NCBI RefSeq assembly: GCF_015680235.1
Contig: NZ_JADLJL010000005.1
Span: 165,924-229,923 of the forward strand
Length of the DNA stretch: 64,000 bases
Source of the DNA: Pseudomonas guariconensis
GTDB taxonomy: Bacteria > Pseudomonadota > Gammaproteobacteria > Pseudomonadales > Pseudomonadaceae
Direction: 5' to 3'
The notes under the pieces were generated by a model that had not been told where the DNA came from, did not search any database, and worked only from the letters and a program-made list of their open reading frames with translations. A program made the position numbers and the translations under genes. Every line of letters starts with the position of its first letter. Position 1 is the stretch's first letter. This document shows, in pieces, positions 1 through 7,280 of this stretch.

Positions 1-206
1 GGCACCAGCGCGACCTTGTGGCGGTTGGCCCAGGCGACAATGGCCTGCACCTGCTCGATCGAGCGCGGGAAGACGATTGCCGAAGGTGCCGGTGGATAGT
101 GCTTGGTCCAGTCCTTGCCGTAGGCCTCCAGCGAAGCTGGGTCGGTGAGGACCTTGCTCGGGTCGACCAGGGTCATCAGCTCATCAAGTACCGCTGTGTT
201 GGTCAT
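1..206 (-). CDS. FAD-binding oxidoreductase, N-terminal part (D-2-hydroxyglutarate dehydrogenase/glycolate-oxidase family)
   Basis: The gene runs off the left edge; only about 68 N-terminal residues are present, beginning MTNTAVLDELM. They contain a stretch reading YPPAPSAIVFPRSIEQVQAI followed by a W-A-N-R-H segment, typical of the start of the FAD_binding_4 (PCMH) domain in FAD-linked 2-hydroxyacid dehydrogenases. It is divergent from serA, with about 170 bp between the two starts. In Pseudomonas an FAD-linked D-2-hydroxyglutarate dehydrogenase is commonly found next to serA; the usual explanation is that SerA makes D-2-hydroxyglutarate as a side product which this enzyme recycles. Family assignment is from the N-terminus only; the catalytic part is outside the window. 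Confidence 0.8.
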   Translation of the reverse strand, partial: MTNTAVLDELMTLVDPSKVLTDPASLEAYGKDWTKHYPPAPSAIVFPRSIEQVQAIVAWANRHKVALV

Positions 207-376
207 CGGTAGAACTCTCGAACTATTCATAGTGACCCTGAGCACTCTTCACCTGTCGGGATAAGCTCAGATTCTGTCGCGTATGCTAGCATAGCGCTCC
301 CGCCGTTCGTGCTAAGGCCGACGCCGCGCCGCTTTACCCCCCTGCCATTTTTTCTCCGGGATACAGGTTTACGCAG

Positions 377-1606
377 ATGAGCAAGACTTCTCTCGACAAG
401 AGCAAGATCAGGTTCCTTCTTCTTGAAGGTGTGCACCAGAATGCGGTCGATACCCTCAAGGCTGCCGGGTACACCAACATCGAGTACCTCACTGGTTCCT
501 TGCCGGAAGCCGAGCTGAAGGAAAAGATCGCCGATGCCCATTTCATCGGCATCCGCTCCCGCACCCAGCTGACCGAAGAAATCTTCGACTGCGCGAAGAA
601 GCTGGTCGCCGTCGGCTGCTTCTGCATCGGCACCAACCAGGTCGACCTGGCCGCGGCTCGCGAGCGCGGCATCGCCGTGTTCAATGCCCCCTACTCCAAC
701 ACCCGCTCCGTCGCCGAGCTGGTGCTGGCCGAAGCCATCCTGCTGCTGCGCGGCATCCCCGAGAAGAACGCGTCCTGCCATCGCGGCGGCTGGATCAAGA
801 GCGCGGCCAACTCCTTCGAGATCCGTGGCAAGAAGCTGGGTATCATCGGCTACGGCTCGATCGGCACCCAGCTGTCGGTCCTGGCCGAAAGCCTGGGCAT
901 GCAGGTGTATTTCTACGACCCGCTGACCAAGCTGCCGCTGGGCAACGCCACCCAGGTGACCAACCTGCACGAGTTGCTGGGCCTGGCCGACATCGTCTCG
1001 CTGCACGTGCCTGAGCTGCCGTCCACCCAGTGGATGATCGGCGAGAAGGAAATCCGCGCGATGAAGAAGGGCTCGATCCTGATCAACGCCGCCCGTGGCA
1101 CCGTGGTCGAGCTGGACCACCTGGCTGCCGCCATCAAGGACAAGCACCTGATCGGCGCCGCCATCGACGTGTTCCCGGTCGAGCCGCGCTCCAACGACGA
1201 GCAGTTCGAAAGCCCACTGCGCGGCCTGGACAACGTGATCCTGACCCCGCACATCGGTGGTTCCACTGCCGAAGCCCAGGCCAACATCGGCCTGGAAGTG
1301 GCCGAGAAGCTGGTCAAGTACAGCGACAACGGTACTTCCGTGTCGTCGGTCAACTTCCCGGAAGTCGCCCTGCCGGCGCACCCTGGCAAGCACCGCCTGC
1401 TGCACATCCACGAAAACATCCCGGGTGTGCTCAGCGAGATCAACAAGGTGTTCGCCGAGAACGGTATCAACATCTCCGGCCAGTTCCTGCAGACCGACGA
1501 GAAAGTCGGTTACGTGGTCATCGACGTGGATGCCGAATACTCCGACCTGGCGCAGGAGAAGCTGCAGCAGGTCAAGGGTACCATCCGTTCCCGCGTGCTG
1601 TTTTAA
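377..1606 (+). CDS. serA: D-3-phosphoglycerate dehydrogenase SerA
   Basis: Cytoplasmic NAD-dependent enzyme that oxidises 3-phosphoglycerate to 3-phosphohydroxypyruvate, the first step of serine synthesis. At 409 residues it matches the short E. coli-type SerA. The Rossmann motif GIIGYGSIGTQ lies near residues 155-165. The catalytic Arg (AARGT, R240) and His (LTPHIGGST, H292) of D-2-hydroxyacid dehydrogenases are present. A C-terminal ACT domain (about 338-409), where serine binds for feedback inhibition, contains HENIPGVLSEIN. The ATG at 377 starts directly with the conserved N-terminus. It is divergent from the FAD oxidoreductase at the left edge, so the 207-376 gap must hold both promoters. 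Confidence 0.97.
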   Translation: MSKTSLDKSKIRFLLLEGVHQNAVDTLKAAGYTNIEYLTGSLPEAELKEKIADAHFIGIRSRTQLTEEIFDCAKKLVAVGCFCIGTNQVDLAAARERGIAVFNAPYSNTRSVAELVLAEAILLLRGIPEKNASCHRGGWIKSAANSFEIRGKKLGIIGYGSIGTQLSVLAESLGMQVYFYDPLTKLPLGNATQVTNLHELLGLADIVSLHVPELPSTQWMIGEKEIRAMKKGSILINAARGTVVELDHLAAAIKDKHLIGAAIDVFPVEPRSNDEQFESPLRGLDNVILTPHIGGSTAEAQANIGLEVAEKLVKYSDNGTSVSSVNFPEVALPAHPGKHRLLHIHENIPGVLSEINKVFAENGINISGQFLQTDEKVGYVVIDVDAEYSDLAQEKLQQVKGTIRSRVLF

Positions 1607-1670
1607 GCCATACCGCTGCGTGAAGGGTTAATGCCCGTCAGTTAAGCCTTATCGGCTGCACTTGGGGCTG

Positions 1671-1766
1671 CTACGCAGCCCATCGCCGGCAAGCCGGCTC
1701 CCACAGAGACAGTGCTGGCCTCAAGGCTGACGCGTTACTTGTGGGAGCCGGCTTGCCGGCGATTGG
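1671..1766. repeat. Convergent pair of P. putida-type REP elements
   Basis: Two inverted copies of the REP with core GCCGGCAAGCCGGC flanked by (T/C)ATCGCC and CTCCCACA face each other between serA and the DUF4399 gene (copies at about 1680-1706 and 1740-1766). The pair lies between convergent 3' ends, the usual position for these elements, and may act as a transcription barrier. Confidence 0.85.
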
Positions 1767-1789
1767 CGTGCAGCGCCCGCATTTCGCAG

Positions 1790-2266
1790 TTACTTCACGC
1801 TCACGGTGATCTTCTGCGACTCGACGCTCGGCTTGAACGGCACGTGGTACATGTCGCCCAACACCAGCTGCAAGGTGTGCTTGCCCGGCGTCAGGGTAAT
1901 GGTGGCCTCGGTTTGTGCCTTGCCGAAGTGCAGCACTTGCGGGCCGGCCGGCAGCGGGGCGTTGTTTTCCGGCATCAGGCTGGTCGGCAACGGCTGGTCG
2001 GCCAGGGGCGCCTTGTCCACATCCACCAGCAAGTGGTGATGGCCCGTATGCGGCGTCTGGTCGCCCGCAGGTTTGAGCCCCATGCCTTCGATGCCGAACT
2101 TGACCGTGAAGGTCTTGTCGACGGTAGCCCCATCGGCAGGGGCAACGATGAAGACCTTGGCGCCCTGGGGCGGCTCCTGACTCTTCAGGGCATCCGCAGC
2201 GCTAGCCAGAACCGACGCCCCCATCAGCAGGCCGGCAACGGCAGCACGCGAAAATAGGCTGTTCAT
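1790..2266 (-). CDS. DUF4399 domain-containing periplasmic protein
   Basis: A 158-residue protein with a Sec signal peptide (about 1-23, hydrophobic core followed by ASA). The mature part carries the DUF4399 pattern: a segment with VFIVAPADGATVDKTFTVKF, then a His-rich stretch TPHTGHHHLLVDVD, and a closing LTPGKHTLQLVLGD. Members of this family are small secreted beta-rich proteins; the clustered histidines suggest possible metal binding, but no function is established that I know of. The ATG at 2266 is followed at once by a good signal peptide. It has no operon partner; the neighbours run the other way. Confidence 0.85.
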   Translation of the reverse strand: MNSLFSRAAVAGLLMGASVLASAADALKSQEPPQGAKVFIVAPADGATVDKTFTVKFGIEGMGLKPAGDQTPHTGHHHLLVDVDKAPLADQPLPTSLMPENNAPLPAGPQVLHFGKAQTEATITLTPGKHTLQLVLGDMYHVPFKPSVESQKITVSVK

Positions 2267-2492
2267 TCACTTCTCCTGTGTTTCACTTCCATTGACCACT
2301 GTCCATCGACGAACGGCGGCGCTAGAACAACATAGTTCAATTGTGTGCAAAGGTCTCGCCGGCCATGGCCAGAAATATTTGAACTTCAACTAAACATTGG
2401 AAGCGAGTGGAGGTCATAGCCTGCACCGTGACCGCGGCATGACACAAAGCTGCGGCATCAAATTCATCTGCCAAACGAGAATGGGGGCATTC

Positions 2493-2975
2493 ATGCGGTT
2501 GAGCATTGGCGTACTGCTGGCACTTGCGATCAGCCCACTGGCCCAGGCCGAACTGATAGACGAGGTCAACGACCGGGGCGAACTGCGCATTGCCGTGCAA
2601 GCGGATACACCGCCTTACGCGTTCAAGGAAAACGAACACCTGACCGGCTTCGACGTGGAGCTGGGCCAGGCACTGGCCAAGGAGCTGGACGTACGCGCCG
2701 AGTTCATCGAAGCCCCCGCAGAAGAAGCGATCCCGGGCGTCGAGAGCGGCAAATTCGACATCGCACTCGACCAACCCGAACCCGAGCAGGCCCCGCAACT
2801 GGCCGCCAGTGAGCCTTACGGCAGTGAGGCCCGGGTGATTCCGTTCCAGAAAGACAACCCAGCCTTCGAAACCGCGGTGAACAACGCCCTGCAACGAATC
2901 AAGGAAGACGGCCGGCTGGCGGCGCTGGAGCAGAAGTGGCTCAAGGGAGCGCGAGAAACATCTGCCGGCCAGTGA
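2493..2975 (+). CDS. Miniature solute-binding protein (bacterial extracellular solute-binding family 3, internally shortened)
   Basis: About 160 residues with a clear signal peptide (MRLSIGVLLALAISPLAQA). The mature protein begins like amino-acid ABC binding proteins (VNDRGELRIAVQADTPPYAF, then LTGFDVELGQALAKEL) and ends like them (NNALQRIKEDGRLAALEQKW). The family is usually about 250 residues. Here the central region, corresponding to lobe 2, is missing: lobe 1 ends near FDIALDQPEPEQ and the chain jumps to the C-terminal lobe 1 segment. No transporter genes are adjacent. I chose ATG 2493 because a GGGGG stretch precedes it by 5 bases; ATG 2481 (MGAFMRL) is an alternative. It may bind ligand in a one-lobe mode or do something else. 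Confidence 0.75.
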   Translation: MRLSIGVLLALAISPLAQAELIDEVNDRGELRIAVQADTPPYAFKENEHLTGFDVELGQALAKELDVRAEFIEAPAEEAIPGVESGKFDIALDQPEPEQAPQLAASEPYGSEARVIPFQKDNPAFETAVNNALQRIKEDGRLAALEQKWLKGARETSAGQ

Positions 2976-2987
2976 CCCTGTCCTGTC

Positions 2988-3060
2988 CAATCGCCGGCAA
3001 GCCGGCTCCCACAGATGGAATGGCGCCATGGTGTGGGAGCTGGCTTGCCGGCGATTGGGC
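2988..3060. repeat. REP pair (GCCGGCAAGCCGGC family)
   Basis: Two inverted REP copies at about 2988-3014 and 3031-3060 lie between the convergent 3' ends of the mini binding protein and the DUF523 gene. The second copy has one core substitution (AGCTGG for AGCCGG). Confidence 0.85.
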
Positions 3061-3072
3061 CGAACAGGCGCC

Positions 3073-3582
3073 TCAAATCTCCAGGCCCGCCAAGGCCCGC
3101 TGCGCAGCCTCCAGCTCCAGCTCGCTGAACACCTGCACCCCTTCGCGCCGCAGTAGCGCCGTGGTCACGCCCTCACCCGCGACCTTCACCCCGCTGAACG
3201 TCCCATCATAGGTCAGCCGGTTGCCACAGGACGGACTGCCCGATTTGAGCACCGCCACCCGGATACCATGCTCGCGGACCAAGGCCAGGGCCTGCCGCGC
3301 GCCAGCCAGGAAGGCTGCGCTGACATCGTCTCCGACGACCGTCACCACCTGGGCCAGGCCGTCCAGCACAGCACCACCCTGCCCGCCCGGGATTTCCGCC
3401 GGCGGGCGCGGTGTCGGCAGGCCGCCGGCCACTTCCGGGCAGAGCGCTACCACGCGGCCCTCGGCCTGCCAGCGCTGCAGCACGTCGGGGTGCCCACTGT
3501 CACGCCCATCGTAGCGCACCGGCTGCCCCAACAGGCAGGCGCTGACCAGGACCTTGGCCAAATCAGAAGAGGTCGTTGCCAC
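3073..3582 (-). CDS. DUF523 domain-containing protein
   Basis: A 169-residue cytoplasmic protein with the conserved DUF523 signature: SACLLGQPVRYDG near the N-terminus, then CPEVAGGLPTPRPPAEI, and KSGSPSCG later. The invariant cysteines in these motifs suggest a metal or Fe-S related site. In some bacteria DUF523 is fused to DUF1722, but here it stands alone. The frame opens with GTG at 3582, so the gene overlaps the 3' end of the upstream prolyl hydroxylase by 20 bases. No clear SD precedes that GTG, and a TTG just inside is possible. The overlap implies co-transcription and probably translational coupling with the hydroxylase. Function unknown. Confidence 0.8.
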   Translation of the reverse strand: MATTSSDLAKVLVSACLLGQPVRYDGRDSGHPDVLQRWQAEGRVVALCPEVAGGLPTPRPPAEIPGGQGGAVLDGLAQVVTVVGDDVSAAFLAGARQALALVREHGIRVAVLKSGSPSCGNRLTYDGTFSGVKVAGEGVTTALLRREGVQVFSELELEAAQRALAGLEI

Positions 3583-4162
3583 GGCGACGGAACCAGCCGG
3601 TCAAGGACAGGCGCTCGCGCCCGGCCGGCAACACTTCGTGAGGGATGTCGCCCGACAGGAATACCACCAGGGTGCCCGCTTCGGGCTGCACGTCGTGCTC
3701 CACCCCATCGGCGAGAAACATGCGTAATTGCCCTCCATCCTCGGGTTGCCAATCTTCGTTCAGATAGAGCACCGCCGACACCGCGCGCCGGTCGTCATCG
3801 CGAAAGCGATCGAGGTGGCGGCGGTAGAACGCGCCCTGCGGGTACAGCGCGAAATGGCACTCGAAATCTTCGAGCCCCAGGTACAGCCCCTGGTTCAATG
3901 CCTGACGCAAGCCTTCCATGATATCCAGGTAACGGTCGCAGGCCTCGGACTGGCCCGGCTCGAGCCACTGGATGTGGTCGCCACGGATCGTTTCGCGCAC
4001 CTCCTGCCCGATACCACGGCCCACACTGGCAGGGCTCAGCTCGCCCTCGGCAGAACGTTGTCGACACTCGGCCGCCAAGGCGCGAGTCAGTGCAGCGGGC
4101 ACAAACAAGGGCTGCCGGCTCCAACCATGGTTGGCCAGCTCATCGACAATGTTAGAAAGCAT
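3563..4162 (-). CDS. 2-oxoglutarate/Fe(II) prolyl 4-hydroxylase (PPHD-like, EF-Tu modifying)
   Basis: A 199-residue protein of the double-stranded beta-helix 2OG oxygenase family. The iron ligands are visible: the HxD pair in RRHLDRF (H116, D118) and the distal His in DIPHEVLP (H175), followed nine residues later by the Arg (R184) that would hold 2-oxoglutarate. The sequence closely resembles my recollection of the P. putida PHD-like hydroxylase PPHD, which hydroxylates a switch-loop proline of EF-Tu and is related to animal HIF prolyl hydroxylases. I start at MLSNIVDEL, which matches that protein; an upstream ATG at 4195 (MRHHLSLEYS) is possible. The 3' end overlaps the DUF523 gene. Confidence 0.85.
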   Translation of the reverse strand: MLSNIVDELANHGWSRQPLFVPAALTRALAAECRQRSAEGELSPASVGRGIGQEVRETIRGDHIQWLEPGQSEACDRYLDIMEGLRQALNQGLYLGLEDFECHFALYPQGAFYRRHLDRFRDDDRRAVSAVLYLNEDWQPEDGGQLRMFLADGVEHDVQPEAGTLVVFLSGDIPHEVLPAGRERLSLTGWFRRRGNDLF

Positions 4163-4306
4163 TGAATACTCAAGAGAGAGGTGATGACGCATAGTATCCA
4201 CTCGCCATGAAAACCGACAGCGCCACTTGGCCGCCAACCGTCATCGGCGTCTCGACAAAGCCCCGCCGCGCCACGGACAATAGCGGCCTGCCGACAGGAG
4301 TCCTGA

Positions 4307-5059
4307 ATGCGCCGTTTGTTTTCCCTGCTGCTGCTGATGATCTGCACCATGCCTGTCTGGGCAGACAGCCTCGACCAGCTGTACAAGGCCGCCGGCTGGC
4401 CGGACCAGCGCGCCCACTTCACCGACGCGGTGAGCGCCGCCCAGCAACGCTACAAGAACAGCCTGCCCCCGGCTGTCTACCAGGCGCTGGTCAACAACAG
4501 CAACCAACGCTTCCAGGCCCAGGCCATCGACCGCCGGGCCCAGGCGCAATTGCGCGCCAACCTGCCGAACCCGTCACCCGCACTGGCGTTCTTCCAGTCG
4601 CCGCTGGGGCGCAAGGTGGTGGCCGCCGAACTGCTGGCCACACGCAAGGACCAACTGGCCAAGCATGCCAAGGGCTTGCCGAAGATCCAGGCAAGCGACA
4701 ACCGCCTGTTGATTATCGGCCACCTGGCCCAGGCCCTGCCGGCCCGAGAAGCGGGTGCCGAAGTCAGCCTGGCGATTGCCGGCGTGGCAGCCGACAGCCT
4801 GAGCTCGATGCTGCCCGGCCTGTTCGGCGCAGGCCAGGCCCAAGGCCTGCTCGATGGCCAGCGGCAACGCCTGATGCAGCAGATCGGCGAAGATCTCAAC
4901 AATACCCTGCTGTATGTCTACCGCGACCTCTCCGACACCGAGCTGGAAGAGTTCGCCACCTTCGCCGAATCGGCCGACGGCCAGGCCTACTACAAAGCCG
5001 CCATCGCCGCCGTGCGTGCGGGCCTGGCCGTGGGCCAGAACGCTGCCAACCTGAACTGA
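4307..5059 (+). CDS. DUF2059 domain-containing secreted protein with two repeats
   Basis: A 250-residue protein with a signal peptide (MRRLFSLLLLMICTMPVWA). It seems to hold two related helical units. The first ends with PALAFFQSPLGRKVVAAE (about residues 95-112). The second ends with EEFATFAESADGQAYYKAA (about 205-225), which is the usual end of DUF2059. The family is periplasmic or lipoprotein-like and of unknown function; the phrase 'aFxxSxxGqkyy' is its hallmark. It is a monocistronic gene converging on the lysophospholipase, with only 1 base between the two stops. Confidence 0.8.
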   Translation: MRRLFSLLLLMICTMPVWADSLDQLYKAAGWPDQRAHFTDAVSAAQQRYKNSLPPAVYQALVNNSNQRFQAQAIDRRAQAQLRANLPNPSPALAFFQSPLGRKVVAAELLATRKDQLAKHAKGLPKIQASDNRLLIIGHLAQALPAREAGAEVSLAIAGVAADSLSSMLPGLFGAGQAQGLLDGQRQRLMQQIGEDLNNTLLYVYRDLSDTELEEFATFAESADGQAYYKAAIAAVRAGLAVGQNAANLN

Positions 5060-5060
5060 G

Positions 5061-6002
5061 TCAACCCAGGCGCTGGCCGAGGAAGGCGAAGTAGCGCTGG
5101 CGGATGCCTGGCAGTTCGTTGGCCAGGTGGTGCCTGGCCTCGGGCAGCAGCAGGATCTGTGGGTCAGCGAACTTGGCCTTGAGCACCTTGAGGTTATAGG
5201 GCCAATCCACCGTGGCGTCTGCCTCCCCCTGTACGATCAATGGCCGCCGCAGGCTGCGCGGCGCGGCCTCGATACGCTTGACCCAGGCCACCAGGGCACC
5301 GACCCAGGCGGTGGGGAGTTGGCGTGGCTGCAGCGGGTCGGCCTCGAGGAACGGCAGGAAGGCCGGGTCGTTGCTGTTCTCGCTGAAGCGCCGCTCGATG
5401 CCGTTGACGAAATGGCGCAGCACGCAATAGCTGAGCTTGGACCAATGCCAGGCCCGTGGCCGCACCAGGGGCGCCAGCAGGATCACCTGGCCATCGGCCG
5501 GGCTTTGCTCGCCGCGGTGCAGCAGGTGATCGACCACGATCGCCCCGCCGGTGCTTTGCCCGCACAGGTGCCAGGGGCGTGGCAGGTCGAGCGTTCGCGC
5601 CTGTTCGAACAAGGCATCGAGCATCTGCTGGTAGATGCCGAAGTCGGCGATGCTGGCCCGCTCACCGCTGGACAGCCCATGCCCGGGCAGGTCGCAGCTG
5701 ATGACCGCGAACCCCTGCTGCAAGGCCCATTCGATCACATGGCAGTACAGGCCCATGTGGTCGTAGTAGCCATGCAGCAGAAACAGGGTCGCCAGCGGCT
5801 GCGGCGGCAACCATACCTGCCCCACCAGCTCGAACCCCGCTGCCTGGAAGACACCCAGCCAGCTTTGCCGTGCGGGTAGGTCCAGGCCGTAATAGTGCTG
5901 GTAGTCCCGGGCCTGGGGCGACAGCGGTTGGCGGTCGGCCAAGGGCCGGAGGCTGGTGCGCAGCAGGTCGGGGTGAAAGCAAGCGGGCATCGGTACATCC
6001 AC
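5061..6002 (-). CDS. Alpha/beta hydrolase, lysophospholipase (PldB-like)
   Basis: A 313-residue serine hydrolase of the Hydrolase_4/monoacylglycerol lipase group. It shows an oxyanion-region motif FLLHGYYDHMGLY, a nucleophile elbow CGQSTGG, and a late His in ARHHLANE. It most resembles bacterial lysophospholipases acting on membrane lipid breakdown products. No signal peptide is evident. The start at 6002 (MDVPMPACFHP) or at 5990 (MPACFHP) cannot be decided from the SD signal. It is divergent from the thioredoxin-fold protein gene that begins at 6086. Confidence 0.8.
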   Translation of the reverse strand: MDVPMPACFHPDLLRTSLRPLADRQPLSPQARDYQHYYGLDLPARQSWLGVFQAAGFELVGQVWLPPQPLATLFLLHGYYDHMGLYCHVIEWALQQGFAVISCDLPGHGLSSGERASIADFGIYQQMLDALFEQARTLDLPRPWHLCGQSTGGAIVVDHLLHRGEQSPADGQVILLAPLVRPRAWHWSKLSYCVLRHFVNGIERRFSENSNDPAFLPFLEADPLQPRQLPTAWVGALVAWVKRIEAAPRSLRRPLIVQGEADATVDWPYNLKVLKAKFADPQILLLPEARHHLANELPGIRQRYFAFLGQRLG

Positions 6003-6085
6003 AGCGAAGCGAGTATTGACCTGTGATATTCAGCTCTGGGCCGCATCATGGCAAGCTGATGCACCACGCGGCTAGCGGACACACC

Positions 6086-6649
6086 ATGCCCATCCGGAAA
6101 ACCCTGCTGACCACCCTCGCCCTGCTGCTCTGCGGTGCCGCCCTCTGGTGGGCCTACGCCAGCTTCCAGGCCCGCTACCTGCGCCCGTTCGACAACCCGG
6201 CCACGTTATTCGAAGGCGGCCAACTGCGGCTGCCACCGGAGCTCGCCGGCCCAGGGCCGATCCGGGTCGTGCATTTCTGGGACCCGGCCTGCCCCTGCAA
6301 CGTTGGCAACCAGCAACACCTGGGCGAGCTGGTCGAACACTTCGCGCCCCAGGGCGTGAGCTTCCATGTCGTGCAGAAACCCGGTAGCAACGGCCAGCTG
6401 CCCGCCAACCTCGCCGGCCTCGAGCCCCTGCCCCAACTGCCCGGCAGCGAGCGCATCCCGGCCTCGCCCGCCGTGGCGATCTGGGACCGAAATGGCCGCC
6501 TGGCCTACTTCGGCCCCTATAGCGAGGGCGCGGTGTGCAATGCCAGCAACAGCTTCGTCGAACCGATCCTCAAGGCACTGCTAGACGGCCGCTCGGTCGA
6601 TGCATCCAACACCCTGGCACAGGGCTGCTACTGCCCCTGGGCCGGCTGA
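6086..6649 (+). CDS. Membrane-anchored thioredoxin-fold protein with a CPC motif (DUF6436-like)
   Basis: About 187 residues. It has an N-terminal hydrophobic anchor or signal (about 6-27, LLTTLALLLCGAALWWAY), then a thioredoxin-like region. The expected active-site position reads FWDPACPCNVGNQQHL, a CPC rather than CxxC arrangement. The C-terminus carries another cysteine pair (GCYCPW). The mid region SPAVAIWDRNGRLAYFGPY is typical of periplasmic redoxin-fold proteins. A periplasmic role in thiol or metal handling is inferred, not shown. The ATG at 6086 places the signal first; ATG 6059 is an alternative. The 3' end overlaps the convergent acetyltransferase by 22 bases. Confidence 0.7.
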   Translation: MPIRKTLLTTLALLLCGAALWWAYASFQARYLRPFDNPATLFEGGQLRLPPELAGPGPIRVVHFWDPACPCNVGNQQHLGELVEHFAPQGVSFHVVQKPGSNGQLPANLAGLEPLPQLPGSERIPASPAVAIWDRNGRLAYFGPYSEGAVCNASNSFVEPILKALLDGRSVDASNTLAQGCYCPWAG

Positions 6650-7194
6650 CGCACCCGCGCCGGGTTGCCCACCGCGATCGCGCCTGCCGGCACGTCACGG
6701 GTCACCACGCTGCCGGCGCCGATCACCGCATCGTCACCGATGGTCACCCCCGGCAGGATGATCACCCCACCACCGATCCACACATTGTTGCCAATGGTCA
6801 CCGGCCGCCCGCTTTCGAGCCCCGTGCGGCGCACCTCGGCATCGAGCGGGTGGTCGGCGGTGTAGATCTGCACCGCCGGGCCGATCTGGCAGTCTTGGCC
6901 GATGCGCACAGGCAGCACGTCGAGGATCACGCAGTTGAAGTTCATGAAGGTATTGGCGCCAACACTGATGTTGTAGCCATAGTCGCAGTAGAACGGCGGG
7001 CGGATCACCGCACCGCTGCCTGCATGGGCGAAGTGCGCGACCAACAGCGCGTGGCGCGCATCGTTGAGCAGGTCGGCACTGTTGTTGTAGCGATGCATCC
7101 AGTGCTTGTTGGCGATCTGCTCGGCCTGCAGTTCGGGGCATCCCGCGTGGTAGAGCTGGCCAGCCAGCATTTTCTGTTTTTCGCTCAGGGACAT
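6628..7194 (-). CDS. Sugar O-acetyltransferase (maltose/galactoside acetyltransferase, Maa/NodL/LacA family)
   Basis: A 188-residue left-handed beta-helix acetyltransferase that uses acetyl-CoA to acetylate sugars. An N-terminal Mac domain (about 1-60, MSLSEKQKMLAGQLY) precedes hexapeptide repeats such as IGNNVWIGGGVIILPGVTIG. The catalytic His sits in the conserved TADHPLDAE stretch. Length matches the family (about 185-200). It is divergent from the penicillin-acylase-family gene, and its tail overlaps the redoxin gene on the other strand. The physiological substrate is unknown. Confidence 0.88.
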   Translation of the reverse strand: MSLSEKQKMLAGQLYHAGCPELQAEQIANKHWMHRYNNSADLLNDARHALLVAHFAHAGSGAVIRPPFYCDYGYNISVGANTFMNFNCVILDVLPVRIGQDCQIGPAVQIYTADHPLDAEVRRTGLESGRPVTIGNNVWIGGGVIILPGVTIGDDAVIGAGSVVTRDVPAGAIAVGNPARVRQPAQGQ

Positions 7195-7280
7195 GGAGAC
7201 TCCTTCCAGGGGCTATGCTGAGTTCGCGAATCCGTCGATGATCGGACCACATTTTTCGCTCGAGTGCACAAGGAGTCTCG

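Noticed and set aside
2493..2975. Frameshift as the cause of the short solute-binding protein
   Set aside because: I looked in the other frames for the missing lobe 2 residues and found none. The reading frame is continuous, so an internal deletion is more likely than a frameshift.
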